Below are positions 44,744 to 45,029 of a stretch of DNA of 45,029 bases, in pieces (within the stretch, counting starts at the first letter, position 1; the number at the start of each line of letters is the position of its first letter). The DNA comes from Alphaproteobacteria bacterium. Its GTDB lineage: Bacteria; Pseudomonadota; Alphaproteobacteria; Rhizobiales; Devosiaceae. A program made the translations under genes and the position numbers. The notes beneath the pieces were generated by a model. It saw only the letters and a list, made by a program, of their open reading frames with translations. It searched no databases and had not been told where the DNA came from. Where the stretch lies: positions 1-45,029 of the forward strand of contig JAHJQZ010000040.1 of the NCBI GenBank assembly GCA_018818925.1, in the 5' to 3' direction.

Positions 44744-44911
44744 ATGGAACTGGTATTATCGATCGCCATTGTCGTCCTCGCAGCCACCGGGCTCGCAACC
44801 GGGCTGATGCTCATGGGCAAGCCGCCGCAGACCTCGTGCGGCGGGCTCGACTGCATCGGCGGCGGCCAATGCGCGGCGTGTCCACGGCGCGGGGAGGCGC
44901 ATCATGACTGA
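44744..44911 (+). CDS. nqrM: Na+-NQR maturation protein NqrM
   Basis: A 55-residue protein: one N-terminal membrane helix (about residues 4-24) and a short tail with four Cys (CGGLDC, then CAAC). NqrM is required for assembly of the iron site in NqrD/NqrE. It is a small gene easily missed by length filters. It follows apbE by 9 nt and overlaps the next start by 8 nt. Size, cysteine spacing and position all agree. Confidence 0.9.
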   Translation: MELVLSIAIVVLAATGLATGLMLMGKPPQTSCGGLDCIGGGQCAACPRRGEAHHD

Positions 44912-45029
44912 AGAACGCATCGATTCCGTCATGCAAAAGGACGTCATCCGCCTGTCGCCCGACACGCCGATCCGCGAAGCCGTTGCCGCTCTGGTCAACA
45001 AGCGGGCCCAGCTCGCCTCGGTCGTCGAC
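44904..45029 (+). CDS. CBS-domain protein, N-terminal part
   Basis: The first 42 codons of a gene cut by the window end. The pattern DSVMQKDVIRLSPDTPIREAV is the start of a CBS domain, a nucleotide-binding regulatory module. It overlaps the nqrM stop, so it belongs to the nqr operon, and may sense adenylates or NAD(H) to tune or monitor it. The rest of the protein is not visible. Confidence 0.75.
   Translation, partial: MTEERIDSVMQKDVIRLSPDTPIREAVAALVNKRAQLASVVD

Noticed and set aside
39672-44911. Rnf complex instead of Na+-NQR
   Set aside because: Gene order A to F, a ferredoxin-FAD-NADH NqrF, an NqrA-type first gene and NqrM all indicate NQR; there is no RnfB or RnfC. NqrB is short like RnfD but also lacks the RnfD FMN site.

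Overview
The window is high-GC DNA with short intergenic gaps and many 4-8 nt gene overlaps. It looks like an alphaproteobacterium, most likely of the Hyphomicrobiales (Rhizobiales). The supporting signs are the aceA / ScfR-type XRE regulator pair, the Tog-like pectin-oligomer ABC transporter, the WecG- and Wzy-type exopolysaccharide genes, and an intergenic palindrome of a kind recalled from rhizobial genomes. The genus cannot be named from the sequence alone. No rRNA, tRNA, CRISPR array, insertion sequence or prophage gene was seen.

Layout. (1) 1-4.8 kb: a tuf copy with its own promoter, isocitrate lyase (aceA) with a small upstream ORF, and a divergent ScfR/RamB-type regulator. The divergent gap holds five TGTAAAG repeats. 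(2) 4.8-6.6 kb: a P-loop kinase resembling 2-phosphoglycerate kinases, in a patch with less GC-biased codons, and a YaiI/YqxD protein. (3) 6.6-13.3 kb: an AraC-type regulator divergent from a sugar ABC transporter (two permeases, ATPase, binding protein) and a GH88/GH105 unsaturated-uronyl hydrolase. Together these look like an uptake and breakdown path for unsaturated galacturonide or rhamnogalacturonide oligomers. (4) 13.5-23.6 kb: a Wzx/Wzy-type exopolysaccharide operon (epimerase, WecG/TagA transferase, Wzz-like co-polymerase, UDP-xylose synthase, GH10 xylanase, priming sugar transferase, flippase, polymerase, GT2). (5) 33.1-23.8 kb, minus strand: an eight-gene operon for a second glycan or glycolipid (pseudo-deacetylase/GT2 fusion, FAD oxidoreductase, four-TM EamA/SMR protein, WecB, polysaccharide deacetylase, multi-TM protein, GT4, acyltransferase). 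Its gene content parallels Arn/Nax-type lipid-carrier aminosugar pathways. (6) 33.7-37.0 kb: three genes for a surface or periplasmic system (binding-protein/VWA lipoprotein, XpaC-like membrane protein, and a paralogous binding protein without VWA). (7) 37.1-45.0 kb: a pentaheme cytochrome c divergent from a Na+-NQR operon nqrABCDEF-apbE-nqrM plus the start of a CBS-domain gene.

The strongest lead is region 7. NqrC, D, E and F keep their cofactor motifs, and apbE and nqrM are present. NqrB, however, is only 258 residues and lacks the stretch that normally carries its covalent FMN. With a periplasmic pentaheme cytochrome encoded divergently next door, this may be an NQR variant that passes electrons to a periplasmic cytochrome instead of, or as well as, to quinone. 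The second lead is the paired-binding-protein/VWA/XpaC operon. The third is the fused, apparently inactive deacetylase-GT2 protein in the Arn-like operon.
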